From the IMG/VR virus record IMGVR_UViG_3300034198_009209, positions 1 to 33,752 of that record: a DNA stretch of 33,752 bases; one strand, given 5' to 3'. The DNA is from a virus. Below, piece after piece: positions 1 to 8,351 of the stretch. The translations under genes were made by a program, and so were the position numbers. Under the pieces are notes generated by a model that saw nothing but the letters and a program-made list of their open reading frames with translations, did no database searches and was not told the origin of the DNA. How positions within the stretch are numbered: position 1 is the first letter of the stretch; every line of letters starts with the position of its first letter.

Positions 1-1
1 A

Positions 2-697
2 ACTGCAGACACGTTGCAAGATATAAAAAATAATGCATTAGCAAATTTTGCTACACAGAATCGTTTAGTAACTAGAGAAGATTATATAATACGTGCTTAT
101 TCTATGCCATCAAAATTTGGTAGTGTAGCTAAAGCATATATTGTTCCAGACGATCAAATATCTCAACAAGATTATCAAGAATCTAGATTACCAAATCCGT
201 TTGCAATGAATATGTATGTATTGGGATATAATCAATCTAAGCAATTAGTTGAATTGAATAATGCAATCAAAGAAAATTTAAAAACATACTTAAATTATTA
301 TAGAATGTTAACTGATGCAGTTAATATTAAAGATGCTTATATAATTAATATAGGACTTCAATTTGAAATATCTGTATTATCAAATTATAATAGTAACGAA
401 GTATTACTTAAATGTATTAACACAGTAAAACAACATTTTGATATTGATCGTTGGCAAATCAATCAACCAATTATAAAATCAGATGTTAATACTATTATTG
501 CTAATGTAAAAGGTGTACAATCAGTTATACGAGTTAATTTTAGTAATTTATATGAATCATCCCAAGGATATTCAGGTAATGTTTATGATTTAATTTCTGC
601 AACAAAAAATGGTGTTATTTATCCGTCATTAGATCCTAGTATATTTGAAGTTAAGTTTCCAAATACTGATATCAAAGGGCGTGTAGTAACATATTAA
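2..697 (+). CDS. 6: Baseplate wedge protein, T4 gp6-like (3' part only)
   Basis: The open frame enters from the left window edge, so the N-terminus is missing and only 231 codons are visible; the TTG at 14 is probably an internal codon, not the start. The segment 'NRLVTREDYIIRAY' followed by a Pro-containing stretch and 'AYIVPDD' resembles the T4 gp6/baseplate-J-like region, where a conserved 'T.eDY' precedes the central fold. In T4, gp6 forms the inner ring of the baseplate and joins wedges around the hub. The gene is followed 10 nt later by a structural gene, consistent with a baseplate operon. The family call rests on remembered motif similarity and position, not on an alignment. Confidence 0.7.
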   Translation, partial: TADTLQDIKNNALANFATQNRLVTREDYIIRAYSMPSKFGSVAKAYIVPDDQISQQDYQESRLPNPFAMNMYVLGYNQSKQLVELNNAIKENLKTYLNYYRMLTDAVNIKDAYIINIGLQFEISVLSNYNSNEVLLKCINTVKQHFDIDRWQINQPIIKSDVNTIIANVKGVQSVIRVNFSNLYESSQGYSGNVYDLISATKNGVIYPSLDPSIFEVKFPNTDIKGRVVTY

Positions 698-707
698 AGG
701 TAAATAA

Positions 708-1823
708 ATGTTTAGAATATTTTATACGGATAAAGATACTACATTGTATGAAAGCTTACCAGAATATAATACTGGATTAGATGAGATTTTAGAAATAGGG
801 AAACGTCTAGACACTGCGGGTGATACAAAATTATCTAGAAGTGTTTTACAGTTTGATATGACTGAAATTTCATCATCATTAGCATTATATGGTAAAACTG
901 TTAATGATTGTAAATTTATTCTTCGTTTGTATACAACCCATGCAAAAAACTTAGCATCTGAATATTCAGTGTATGCTAAATTAGTTGGCGAATCTTGGGT
1001 TAATGGTACGGGATTCCAAAATGCATTAACAATTGATGGCGCATCATGGACAGGGTCTCAGTCTGGGTCTGCTTGGATTAGTTCGAGTCAAAACATACAA
1101 GTCGGTGCCAGTTCATTATATGTTGCCGGTACCGGACAAGGTGGTTCTTGGATGTATCAAACATCCCCGTCGGGAAGTACAGCGGGTCTTATTTCTTCCG
1201 AATCATTTTCTTATAGTACTACTGATATTAATATGGATGTCACCAATGCATTGAAAATATTGTTAAGTGGATCTGCAGGTGCATCTATTCCTAATTATGG
1301 GTTTTTACTTAAATTTGCTGACACAGATGAGACTGATGATAATATTACAGGATATGTGAGATTTTTTAGTAGAGATACTCATACTATATATGTTCCTCAG
1401 TTATTAATGTACTGGGATAATAGCACTTTTACAACAGGATCTTTAAGTCAGGTAGACACTGAGTCATTTGTTGTATACAGTCAGGTTAAACCGCAGTATA
1501 AAGACACTGAGATTGTTAAGGTTCGAGTATATGCTCGAGACAAATATCCTAGAAAATCTCCTACAAATTTATTTCCATATGAAACTGTAAAGTTTTTGCC
1601 TTCAACTACATATTATGCGATATATGATGCTGAAACTGATGAAGCTATAATTCCGTATAATGATATTTATAATAAAGTTAGTTGTGATAGTACTAGTAAC
1701 TTCATCTATATTGATATGAATGGATTTATGCCTGAACGTTATTATCGTTTAGAATTTAAATTAAAAGATGGATTTACAGAACAGTATATTGACGACAAAA
1801 TTTATTTTAAAGTAGTTAGATAA
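708..1823 (+). CDS. Structural protein with DNRLRE-like N-terminal domain
   Basis: A 371-residue protein of unknown exact role. Its first ~110 residues carry a pattern typical of DNRLRE-type beta-sandwich domains: a start with 'DTTLYE', then 'NTGLDEILEI', 'SRSVLQFD' and later a Trp-containing 'SWVNGTG'. The middle (about 110-150) is rich in Gly, Ser and Trp, as in surface-exposed phage structural proteins. There is no signal peptide or membrane segment. The ATG is preceded by AAAGG at 696-700. The gene lies 10 nt after the gp6-like gene and its last base is the first base of the next start codon (ATAATGG), so the two are probably translationally coupled. A baseplate or tail-fibre attachment role is inferred from position. 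Confidence 0.6.
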   Translation: MFRIFYTDKDTTLYESLPEYNTGLDEILEIGKRLDTAGDTKLSRSVLQFDMTEISSSLALYGKTVNDCKFILRLYTTHAKNLASEYSVYAKLVGESWVNGTGFQNALTIDGASWTGSQSGSAWISSSQNIQVGASSLYVAGTGQGGSWMYQTSPSGSTAGLISSESFSYSTTDINMDVTNALKILLSGSAGASIPNYGFLLKFADTDETDDNITGYVRFFSRDTHTIYVPQLLMYWDNSTFTTGSLSQVDTESFVVYSQVKPQYKDTEIVKVRVYARDKYPRKSPTNLFPYETVKFLPSTTYYAIYDAETDEAIIPYNDIYNKVSCDSTSNFIYIDMNGFMPERYYRLEFKLKDGFTEQYIDDKIYFKVVR

Positions 1824-2671
1824 TGGCTGAAAATATTAAAAGAACTTCACAAGACTCTAGATTAAATGATCCAGTTGCTGGCGATCAACAAGCTAAGTAT
1901 ATAAAACGTGGACTTACTTATATATCTAATAATACTGCTATTATTCCTAGAGATTCGGGTGGTAATATCGTATTAACTGAATCTGCTACAGATAATCCAA
2001 TGTTATATATTGATCCGGTTGCAGAACAAATAACCATGAACTCTGCATTAAAAGTATTAGATACTAGATTTAAATACTATAAGTTCCCAGTTACAGTTAA
2101 TGCAACTACTACTACGGATTTAAATGCAGATATAACATTAGATTCAGATATTGTATATGCTAGATATAAACCTAGTGAAGATAGAACAATTAATGCCGGT
2201 ACTGTCTTTTCTGGTATTTTAATGGATGAATTAGAAGAAGGACAGCCTCAAAAAACTGCAAACACTTATTATATTACAAAAGCAGTAAAAAATGCAGGAG
2301 TTGATTTAAGATTTAGAATAAAAATTAATCATCGATATGATGCCCCATTACCAACTTCTCTGCCATCAACAGTTGCATTTACAATCATGAAACAAGGACC
2401 AAATTATCCATTGAATCGAACCTATTTAGGACAATATTCTAGGACAGGACAAGATGGACGATGGAGCGTAATGCAACCGTATGAAGTCTGGGATACATAT
2501 ATTGATGTTACTATTCTAAATTCAGAATTTGAAATTGGAGATACATTTGGTATAGGTGGGTTATCATCTATAGAAGGAAATAGTTTCTTCCACACAATTG
2601 GCGCGGAACAAACGTATTGGGTAATTACAGATGCTAGTAAAAATGTAGATGAATGGAATCAACCATTGTGA
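1823..2671 (+). CDS. Putative baseplate/tail structural protein (unrecognised family)
   Basis: I do not recognise this 282-residue protein. It has no membrane segment or signal peptide and appears to be mainly beta-structured, with Thr/Asn-rich strands such as 'VNATTTTDLNADITLDSD' and two aromatic-rich stretches near the end ('YEVWDTYIDVTI', 'EQTYWVITDASKNV'). The N-terminal ~40 residues are polar and may be a flexible attachment arm. The start overlaps the stop of the upstream DNRLRE-like gene by one base, and the next gene begins 12 nt downstream, so it belongs to the same tail/baseplate transcription unit. A role as a baseplate or fibre-connector component is inferred from this position only. 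Confidence 0.5.
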   Translation: MAENIKRTSQDSRLNDPVAGDQQAKYIKRGLTYISNNTAIIPRDSGGNIVLTESATDNPMLYIDPVAEQITMNSALKVLDTRFKYYKFPVTVNATTTTDLNADITLDSDIVYARYKPSEDRTINAGTVFSGILMDELEEGQPQKTANTYYITKAVKNAGVDLRFRIKINHRYDAPLPTSLPSTVAFTIMKQGPNYPLNRTYLGQYSRTGQDGRWSVMQPYEVWDTYIDVTILNSEFEIGDTFGIGGLSSIEGNSFFHTIGAEQTYWVITDASKNVDEWNQPL

Positions 2672-2683
2672 GAATAAAAAAAC

Positions 2684-5600
2684 ATGTTAACACAATATAA
2701 AAATATCGATCAAATACAATCAGCTGAAAAATCCGTATCAGCTACTCGTATTGATAAATCTAAATCTGACTTTTTTAGTTATGATAAAAATACACGTGTA
2801 CGTCAAGTACCAGATATTGTAAAACAAGCTGATGATATTAGAGTTGAGTTTCATGTTTATTCAAATGATGCATGGATAACTGGAAATCATCGAATCGGAA
2901 TACAAAATAAAATTCCAGACATTACCGATAAAATAACTAGCAAACGAATTAAATTTCCAAATCAACCGATTGCAATTAATTTATATAATGAGTTTGAATC
3001 TTTAAAGTTAACAGCTGGAAGTTTTAAAGTTGCAGTTAACTTTTTTAAAAATTTAATTGGTAGTTATGATCAACAATATTTAAGAATTGATGAAATTTCT
3101 CCAGATCGTACGGAATTAAGATTACGTGCAATTGATGAAGAAGATCCTATATTTATTCGTCAACTTACTGGATATATTTCTAATGTACAACATACCACCG
3201 GTGATTATCATAAAACATATCTATTAAATTTTAGTAGAAACCAAACTGCATTTGTTGTTAATAGTGTTGTTATAGGCGAATACATATATGTTAAATTATA
3301 TGAGCCTTTAGATTCCACATTAGATACAAATTTTAAAGTTTGGATTGTTGAAGAATTAAAACCTACATATATTGATAAAGTAACGATTAATCCGTTACAA
3401 ACAGACACCGTATATAAAAAATTAGCTAATCCAAATTGGCAGGCAAATTATTCATATAATACATCTACTGAAACCGGATTAAAGAATTGGAATGATATAT
3501 TAGGATCATCAATACAAACATCACAACAAATTATAGATTCATATTTTTCTGGAAGTTTAAGTGGTGTTAAATTGAATATAAATTTTTCAGACTTTAATAA
3601 TTTTATATTTTATAGTTCAGCCGTAGAACGTCTTGAAAACTTTAAATATAAATTAGAATTAATTGAATATTATACTTCGCAAAGTATAGTGGTATCACAA
3701 TTATCCGGAAGTGTTGCAACTACAAATGTTGCTGACTATACTAATAGCAAAAACAATTTAATTGGTGGATTTGATACATTTGAACAGTATTTATACTATC
3801 AATCATCATCAATGTTAACTACATATGAAATTCCAAATGAATCTTCAATTGTACCTACAATTACCGGTAGTTATGTAACGCCAGTACCAAAATTAAATTC
3901 TTCAATTCCATATACTTTAGCTCCAACTACGGGTAGCCAATTCAAAACTTGGTATAATAATTTATATCAAACTGCTTCTGCATTTGATGCACTAAATTTA
4001 AATGGATTAATTAATGCAATTCCAGAATATATACGATACGATCAAAATAACGATCAAATAATTACATTCGTTAATATGTTAGGACATCATTATGATATAC
4101 TATATACGTATATTAATCATATGTCTAAAATATACAAACGAGAAGAAAATCCTAAATTAGGTATGCCAAATGAATTGTTATATTCTGTAGCAAAACAATT
4201 TGGATGGAATCTAACAGACGGAAATCAATATCAGGAATTATGGCAATATGTTTTAGGAACAGATGAAGCAGGTACTCCATTAACTGGTTCTAATACAGTT
4301 GGAGATCCGAGTGTACCTGGACGAGATATGACTTATGCAGTTTGGCGTCGTATCGTTAATAACTTGCCTTTATTATTAAAAAGTAAAGGTACTAAACGAA
4401 GTGTACAAGCATTGTTATCTTGTTATGGTATTCCGCAATCAATGATTTCAATTAAAGAATATGGAGGTCCTAGAATTAATAGAGCACCGGTATATGAAAA
4501 ATTGAATTTTGATTATTCATTAGACTTAATGCAAAATACAGCAGGAACGGTAACTGTAAATTATTCACAATCAATTAATACCGTAGAACTTCGTTTTAGA
4601 ACAGATAATGTAATTACAAACCCGACAATGTCAGGTACAATGAATTTGTTTAAAATAGGTTCAAATGCAGTAACATTAGATTATACATCAGGTACATTAG
4701 GTAAAATTAAAATAAACGGAACTGGCTCAGGCAATATTGAAATGTTTGATGGTGGTTGGTTAACTGCAATGTTAACAACTTCTGGTTCTAATCTTCAAGT
4801 GATTGCAAAACGATCTAAATACGGGAAAATTGTTACCGCTGTTTCTGCTTCTGCAGTTACTTCATTTCCATTTTCAGGCTCAATAGTATTAGGTAGTACC
4901 AGTACTGGAGCATCTAGATTAAATGGTCAACTTCAAGAATTACGTGTTTGGAATATTTCGTTAAGTCAATCATATTTTGATAATCACGTAAAAGCTCCGG
5001 CTGCATATAATAGTATTGATCCATATGGTGAATTGATATTTCGTTTGCCATTAACACAAAAAATCAATCATACATTAACTGGGTCATTACCAGGTGTGCA
5101 ACCAAGATCTTCTTCTATATCAGCATCATTTGCGGGTTGGTCTTCTAATACGCCATATGATTCAATTGAAGAAACATACTATTATGATGCACCATCAATT
5201 GGTGCTGGTACATATGACGACAATAAAGTACGTTTAGAAACAAATAATTTGGTAGGCACATTAGATGTAAAAACTAGAGCTGAACGTAGTCAATATGATG
5301 TAGCACCGTTAGATAGTAAGAAATTAGGTGTATATTTTTCTCCACAAACAATGATTGATGAAGATATCATTGCACAATATGGTTATGTAAATTTAGATGA
5401 CTATATTGGCGATCCGGGAGAATTAGATTCTAAATCATATCCTAGATTAATATGGAAAGCTCGAGAATATTGGAAAAAATATGCTGATAAAAACGATATT
5501 AATTCTTATATAAGAATGTTTACATTGTTTGATTTATCATTCTTTAAACAACTAGAACAACTTTTACCCGCACGTGCAGACAAATTAACGGGTATTTTAA

Positions 5601-6256
5601 TACAACCAAATTTATTGGAACGTAGCAAAGATAAAATTTTGCCGGCTATTAATAAATTTGAAACGGTTTATTTAACTGAGATATCATCACAACCTTCGGG
5701 GTCAGGTGATTATCTTCAATATGTAGGTGCAATTGATGGTTCTATTTTAACATTGTCAGCAAATGATGATGATCAATGGCAAATGTATTTAACTGCATCA
5801 ACTGCAGATAAGTATGACGGAGTTGTATATTCACATCAATATTTATTGCATTCTGGAAGTACATGGATCACCGCATCTACTCCATATTGGATGAGTGAAG
5901 CTACTAGTCCAACAATTATATCAAGTGTTATATCTGAATATCGTTATATATCCGGAACTGTATTTTTTGTAACAGAAAGTTCTAGTGGTACTGTATATGG
6001 ATCTGGAAGTTATGGTACTGGAAGTTATGCAGATTTAATATACCAGCTTTCCGGAAGTTTTGCACAAGTACAAGACTTCATACCGCAAGGAATTGAAAAT
6101 CAAAGATATTCGGGTGCAAAAATGACATCACCAGCATTCAATATAAATTCAACTCAAACTATTGACGGTGGCCCGGTAGTTGAATGGAGAACGACTAATC
6201 CAAATCAATTAATTTACCAATCAAACGGCGATCAAGGTAGTTTTGTATTAGTTTAA
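2684..6256 (+). CDS. Large tail/baseplate protein with LamG-like module
   Basis: At 1190 residues this is the largest protein in the window. Residues ~464-590 ('MLGHHYDILYTY' through 'KSKGTKRSVQALLSCYGI') resemble the 'long run then Lys-Gly-Thr' core of phage tail protein I/baseplate proteins. Residues ~620-770 look like a concanavalin/LamG-type sandwich, ending in the typical 'LNGQLQELRVWN' strand. The C-terminal third is rich in Ser, Gly and Tyr, as in exposed tail proteins. In T4 the gene after 6 is 7, a ~1030-residue wedge initiator; this gene has a similar size and place but I see no direct sequence match, so equivalence to gp7 is a guess. The start is 12 nt after the previous stop. Confidence 0.55.
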   Translation: MLTQYKNIDQIQSAEKSVSATRIDKSKSDFFSYDKNTRVRQVPDIVKQADDIRVEFHVYSNDAWITGNHRIGIQNKIPDITDKITSKRIKFPNQPIAINLYNEFESLKLTAGSFKVAVNFFKNLIGSYDQQYLRIDEISPDRTELRLRAIDEEDPIFIRQLTGYISNVQHTTGDYHKTYLLNFSRNQTAFVVNSVVIGEYIYVKLYEPLDSTLDTNFKVWIVEELKPTYIDKVTINPLQTDTVYKKLANPNWQANYSYNTSTETGLKNWNDILGSSIQTSQQIIDSYFSGSLSGVKLNINFSDFNNFIFYSSAVERLENFKYKLELIEYYTSQSIVVSQLSGSVATTNVADYTNSKNNLIGGFDTFEQYLYYQSSSMLTTYEIPNESSIVPTITGSYVTPVPKLNSSIPYTLAPTTGSQFKTWYNNLYQTASAFDALNLNGLINAIPEYIRYDQNNDQIITFVNMLGHHYDILYTYINHMSKIYKREENPKLGMPNELLYSVAKQFGWNLTDGNQYQELWQYVLGTDEAGTPLTGSNTVGDPSVPGRDMTYAVWRRIVNNLPLLLKSKGTKRSVQALLSCYGIPQSMISIKEYGGPRINRAPVYEKLNFDYSLDLMQNTAGTVTVNYSQSINTVELRFRTDNVITNPTMSGTMNLFKIGSNAVTLDYTSGTLGKIKINGTGSGNIEMFDGGWLTAMLTTSGSNLQVIAKRSKYGKIVTAVSASAVTSFPFSGSIVLGSTSTGASRLNGQLQELRVWNISLSQSYFDNHVKAPAAYNSIDPYGELIFRLPLTQKINHTLTGSLPGVQPRSSSISASFAGWSSNTPYDSIEETYYYDAPSIGAGTYDDNKVRLETNNLVGTLDVKTRAERSQYDVAPLDSKKLGVYFSPQTMIDEDIIAQYGYVNLDDYIGDPGELDSKSYPRLIWKAREYWKKYADKNDINSYIRMFTLFDLSFFKQLEQLLPARADKLTGILIQPNLLERSKDKILPAINKFETVYLTEISSQPSGSGDYLQYVGAIDGSILTLSANDDDQWQMYLTASTADKYDGVVYSHQYLLHSGSTWITASTPYWMSEATSPTIISSVISEYRYISGTVFFVTESSSGTVYGSGSYGTGSYADLIYQLSGSFAQVQDFIPQGIENQRYSGAKMTSPAFNINSTQTIDGGPVVEWRTTNPNQLIYQSNGDQGSFVLV

Positions 6257-6276
6257 CATCAAAATTAACAATATGT

Positions 6277-6290
6277 ATATTTATATAAAA
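6277..6290 (+). promoter_or_regulatory. ATATTTATA promoter-like motif, copy 1
   Basis: ATATTTATA followed by TAAAA, 20 nt before the ATG at 6306, in a 49-nt gap. One of eight exact intergenic copies of the 9-mer. The promoter role is inferred from recurrence and position. Confidence 0.55.
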
Positions 6291-6305
6291 TAAGGTTAAA
6301 ACAAT

Positions 6306-6956
6306 ATGGGATATTTAGATAATACAAGCGTTACAATTGACGCTATATTAACATTAAAAGGTCGAGAACTGCTAGCAAAAGGCGGTAATGCATTTAATAT
6401 TACTCAATTTGCGGTAGGAGATGATGAAATTGATTATTCATTATGGAATCCAGATCATCCGCTGGGTACAAATTATTATGGTACTATTATTGAAAATATG
6501 CCAATAACAGAAGCAATACCTGACGAAACTCAAGCATTAAAATATAAGTTAATTACACTACCTAAACAAACAACGAATATACCAGTTATAACTGTAGGAA
6601 ATACAAACATTGTATTAGCAGCCCCTGGAGATGCATCAATTATTGCACCTAATACAAGTAATTTCCAAGGAGGAAATGCTACATTAGGTTACACTGCAAT
6701 ATTATCAGACTCAACCGTTGCTGATATACAAGTAACAAGAGCATTACAAAATTCAGTATTACCAACAACACCTAGATTTATTGGCGATAATGAAGATGCA
6801 CAAAGTGTTGCTGTTACTGGATTTGAATTTAGAATCGTTGCTAAGACTCAATTAATTGAAGATAAAACTGCAACTATATCAATTATTGCAAATGAAACGG
6901 GTGGTAGTGTAACAATTAATTTAACAGTTAATAAAGCAACTACTGCTACTATTTAA
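6306..6956 (+). CDS. Tail-collar/fibre-like structural protein
   Basis: A 216-residue protein whose N-terminus ('MGYLDNTSVTIDAILTLKG', then 'RELLAKGG' and 'ITQFAVGDDEIDY') matches a pattern common in phage tail-collar-fibre N-terminal domains, where 'T..G...LA' precedes 'i...avGd'. The C-terminal half is Thr/Val/Ile rich and ends in alternating hydrophobic residues ('SVTINLTVNKATTATI'), suggesting a small beta-sandwich. It starts a new unit: 49 nt separate it from the upstream gene and contain the ATATTTATA motif, with an AAGG element about 10 nt before the ATG. The next gene follows after 12 nt. A role in joining fibres to the baseplate is inferred from family resemblance and context. Confidence 0.5.
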   Translation: MGYLDNTSVTIDAILTLKGRELLAKGGNAFNITQFAVGDDEIDYSLWNPDHPLGTNYYGTIIENMPITEAIPDETQALKYKLITLPKQTTNIPVITVGNTNIVLAAPGDASIIAPNTSNFQGGNATLGYTAILSDSTVADIQVTRALQNSVLPTTPRFIGDNEDAQSVAVTGFEFRIVAKTQLIEDKTATISIIANETGGSVTINLTVNKATTATI

Positions 6957-6968
6957 TAGGCATAAACC

Positions 6969-8288
6969 ATGAACAACAAAACATTAATTACGCGTTTAAA
7001 ACAACAACCAAAACAAGGTCAGTTACCAGGCCGCGTTACAATACCAGGTGCTACTAATGTAAATACAGCTCAAGTTGCAACTACTAGACCCGATACAAAT
7101 CCTGCTCTAGCAGTTTCTTCCACAGTATCTGCGGTAAATGAACAAGTGCAACAATTAGCTCAACAGTTAGCTAATCAAATGGTTGCCGAAATGCAGCAGT
7201 CGCAAATATTAGCAAGAAATGGTCGGGTATATACAAAATTTGATATGGCTAATGATGTTATATCAAATCAGACCGAAGTTGTTACAGCTGGTTTATGGAG
7301 TGATAACGTTGCAAGTTTAACAACATACTTTACAGCGTCAGCTCAAACAACATCACAACGTAGATATTATGTTGATGTATTGCAAAGTAACCCTGCGGTT
7401 GATGGCGCAGCTACACAATTTTCTTTAGCGTTTGGTCATGCATTAGGTAGTGGATCTAATTCACAAGGTCAACTTAATGATTCTCCTAGTAAAGCTATTT
7501 ATTCTCAGTATCGACAATTATTATTGAATCCGACAGATACTAGATTTACAACTGCAGGATCAGGTAGTACTGACTATATTTATGTTGTAAACTTTAAAAG
7601 AAACCGAGTAAAAGAAAGATTAGATGCTGGTAATTTTGAATTACCACTTCGATTAATTTCCGGATCACGACCTACAAATGCAACAGGTAGTGTTGCAGTA
7701 TCAGGGTCTAAAATTATAACATTGATTGATGATTCGTCAATTGCATCTGCTACAATTGTAGGAGCAGGTAAAGTTTATAATATAGTGTCGGGATCTATTA
7801 ATGATGGTGTATATAATTCAGCAGCTCCAATTTATTTTGGATTAGCATATCCAGATTATGGTACATTGGTATTAGATGGTAAAATGTTAGACCAACATTT
7901 AAATTATCAAACTAAGACGGGTTCTAGTGTTGAAGGTAATAATCATTTTGCAATGTATCATTCAATTTCAGGATCGGCATTGTTAACTAACCCTTCCACG
8001 GCAGACCCATATGGATTCCAAGCACGTAATTCAGAAAAAGTAACTAGCACGCATTATTTTGTAAGAATTAAAAATGCTGAATATAATTTCTCAAACAATC
8101 CTTCTTACGTAACAGGAAGTGTTGGCCAGATTGTACAATCAACATTTATTGGAGATCCAAAAACATATATTACTACAGTTGGATTATATAATGATCGACA
8201 AGAATTATTAGCTGTTGCTAAATTAAGTCAGCCATTACTAAAATCATTCCAACGAGAAGCATTGATACGAGTTAAGTTAGATTACTAA
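6969..8288 (+). CDS. Tail structural protein with 'TTVGLYND' C-terminal module
   Basis: A 439-residue protein of unknown precise function. Residues ~1-80 are Gln/Ala-rich and probably extended or helical ('QVQQLAQQLANQMVAEMQQ'); the remainder is Ser/Gly/Tyr-rich with likely beta structure. Residues 400-439 contain 'YITTVGLYND', then 'LLAVAKLSQP' and a closing 'LIRVKLDY'. The same arrangement ends the next gene, which indicates a shared docking or assembly module. It sits 12 nt after the collar-like gene and is followed by a clear intrinsic terminator at 8308-8344. A tail or baseplate structural role is inferred. Confidence 0.55.
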   Translation: MNNKTLITRLKQQPKQGQLPGRVTIPGATNVNTAQVATTRPDTNPALAVSSTVSAVNEQVQQLAQQLANQMVAEMQQSQILARNGRVYTKFDMANDVISNQTEVVTAGLWSDNVASLTTYFTASAQTTSQRRYYVDVLQSNPAVDGAATQFSLAFGHALGSGSNSQGQLNDSPSKAIYSQYRQLLLNPTDTRFTTAGSGSTDYIYVVNFKRNRVKERLDAGNFELPLRLISGSRPTNATGSVAVSGSKIITLIDDSSIASATIVGAGKVYNIVSGSINDGVYNSAAPIYFGLAYPDYGTLVLDGKMLDQHLNYQTKTGSSVEGNNHFAMYHSISGSALLTNPSTADPYGFQARNSEKVTSTHYFVRIKNAEYNFSNNPSYVTGSVGQIVQSTFIGDPKTYITTVGLYNDRQELLAVAKLSQPLLKSFQREALIRVKLDY

Positions 8289-8307
8289 AACTTGATGATG
8301 ATTTTAG

Positions 8308-8344
8308 CCCCGTTATATTTATAATAAAGTATAACGGGGTTTTT
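8308..8344 (+). terminator. Intrinsic terminator with promoter motif inside the hairpin
   Basis: A perfect 10-bp stem, CCCCGTTATA paired with TATAACGGGG, with a 12-nt loop, is followed by five T residues (8340-8344). It lies 19 nt after the stop at 8288. The four consecutive G-C pairs stand out in this A+T-rich DNA. The 9-mer ATATTTATA (8315-8323) straddles the stem and loop. Confidence 0.85.
8315..8328 (+). promoter_or_regulatory. ATATTTATA promoter-like motif, copy 2 (inside terminator)
   Basis: ATATTTATA followed by ATAAA, ending 28 nt before the ATG at 8352. It overlaps the left stem and loop of the terminator, so the 8352 gene could be transcribed independently of the upstream unit. Promoter function is inferred. 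Confidence 0.5.
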
Positions 8345-8351
8345 ACTGAAT

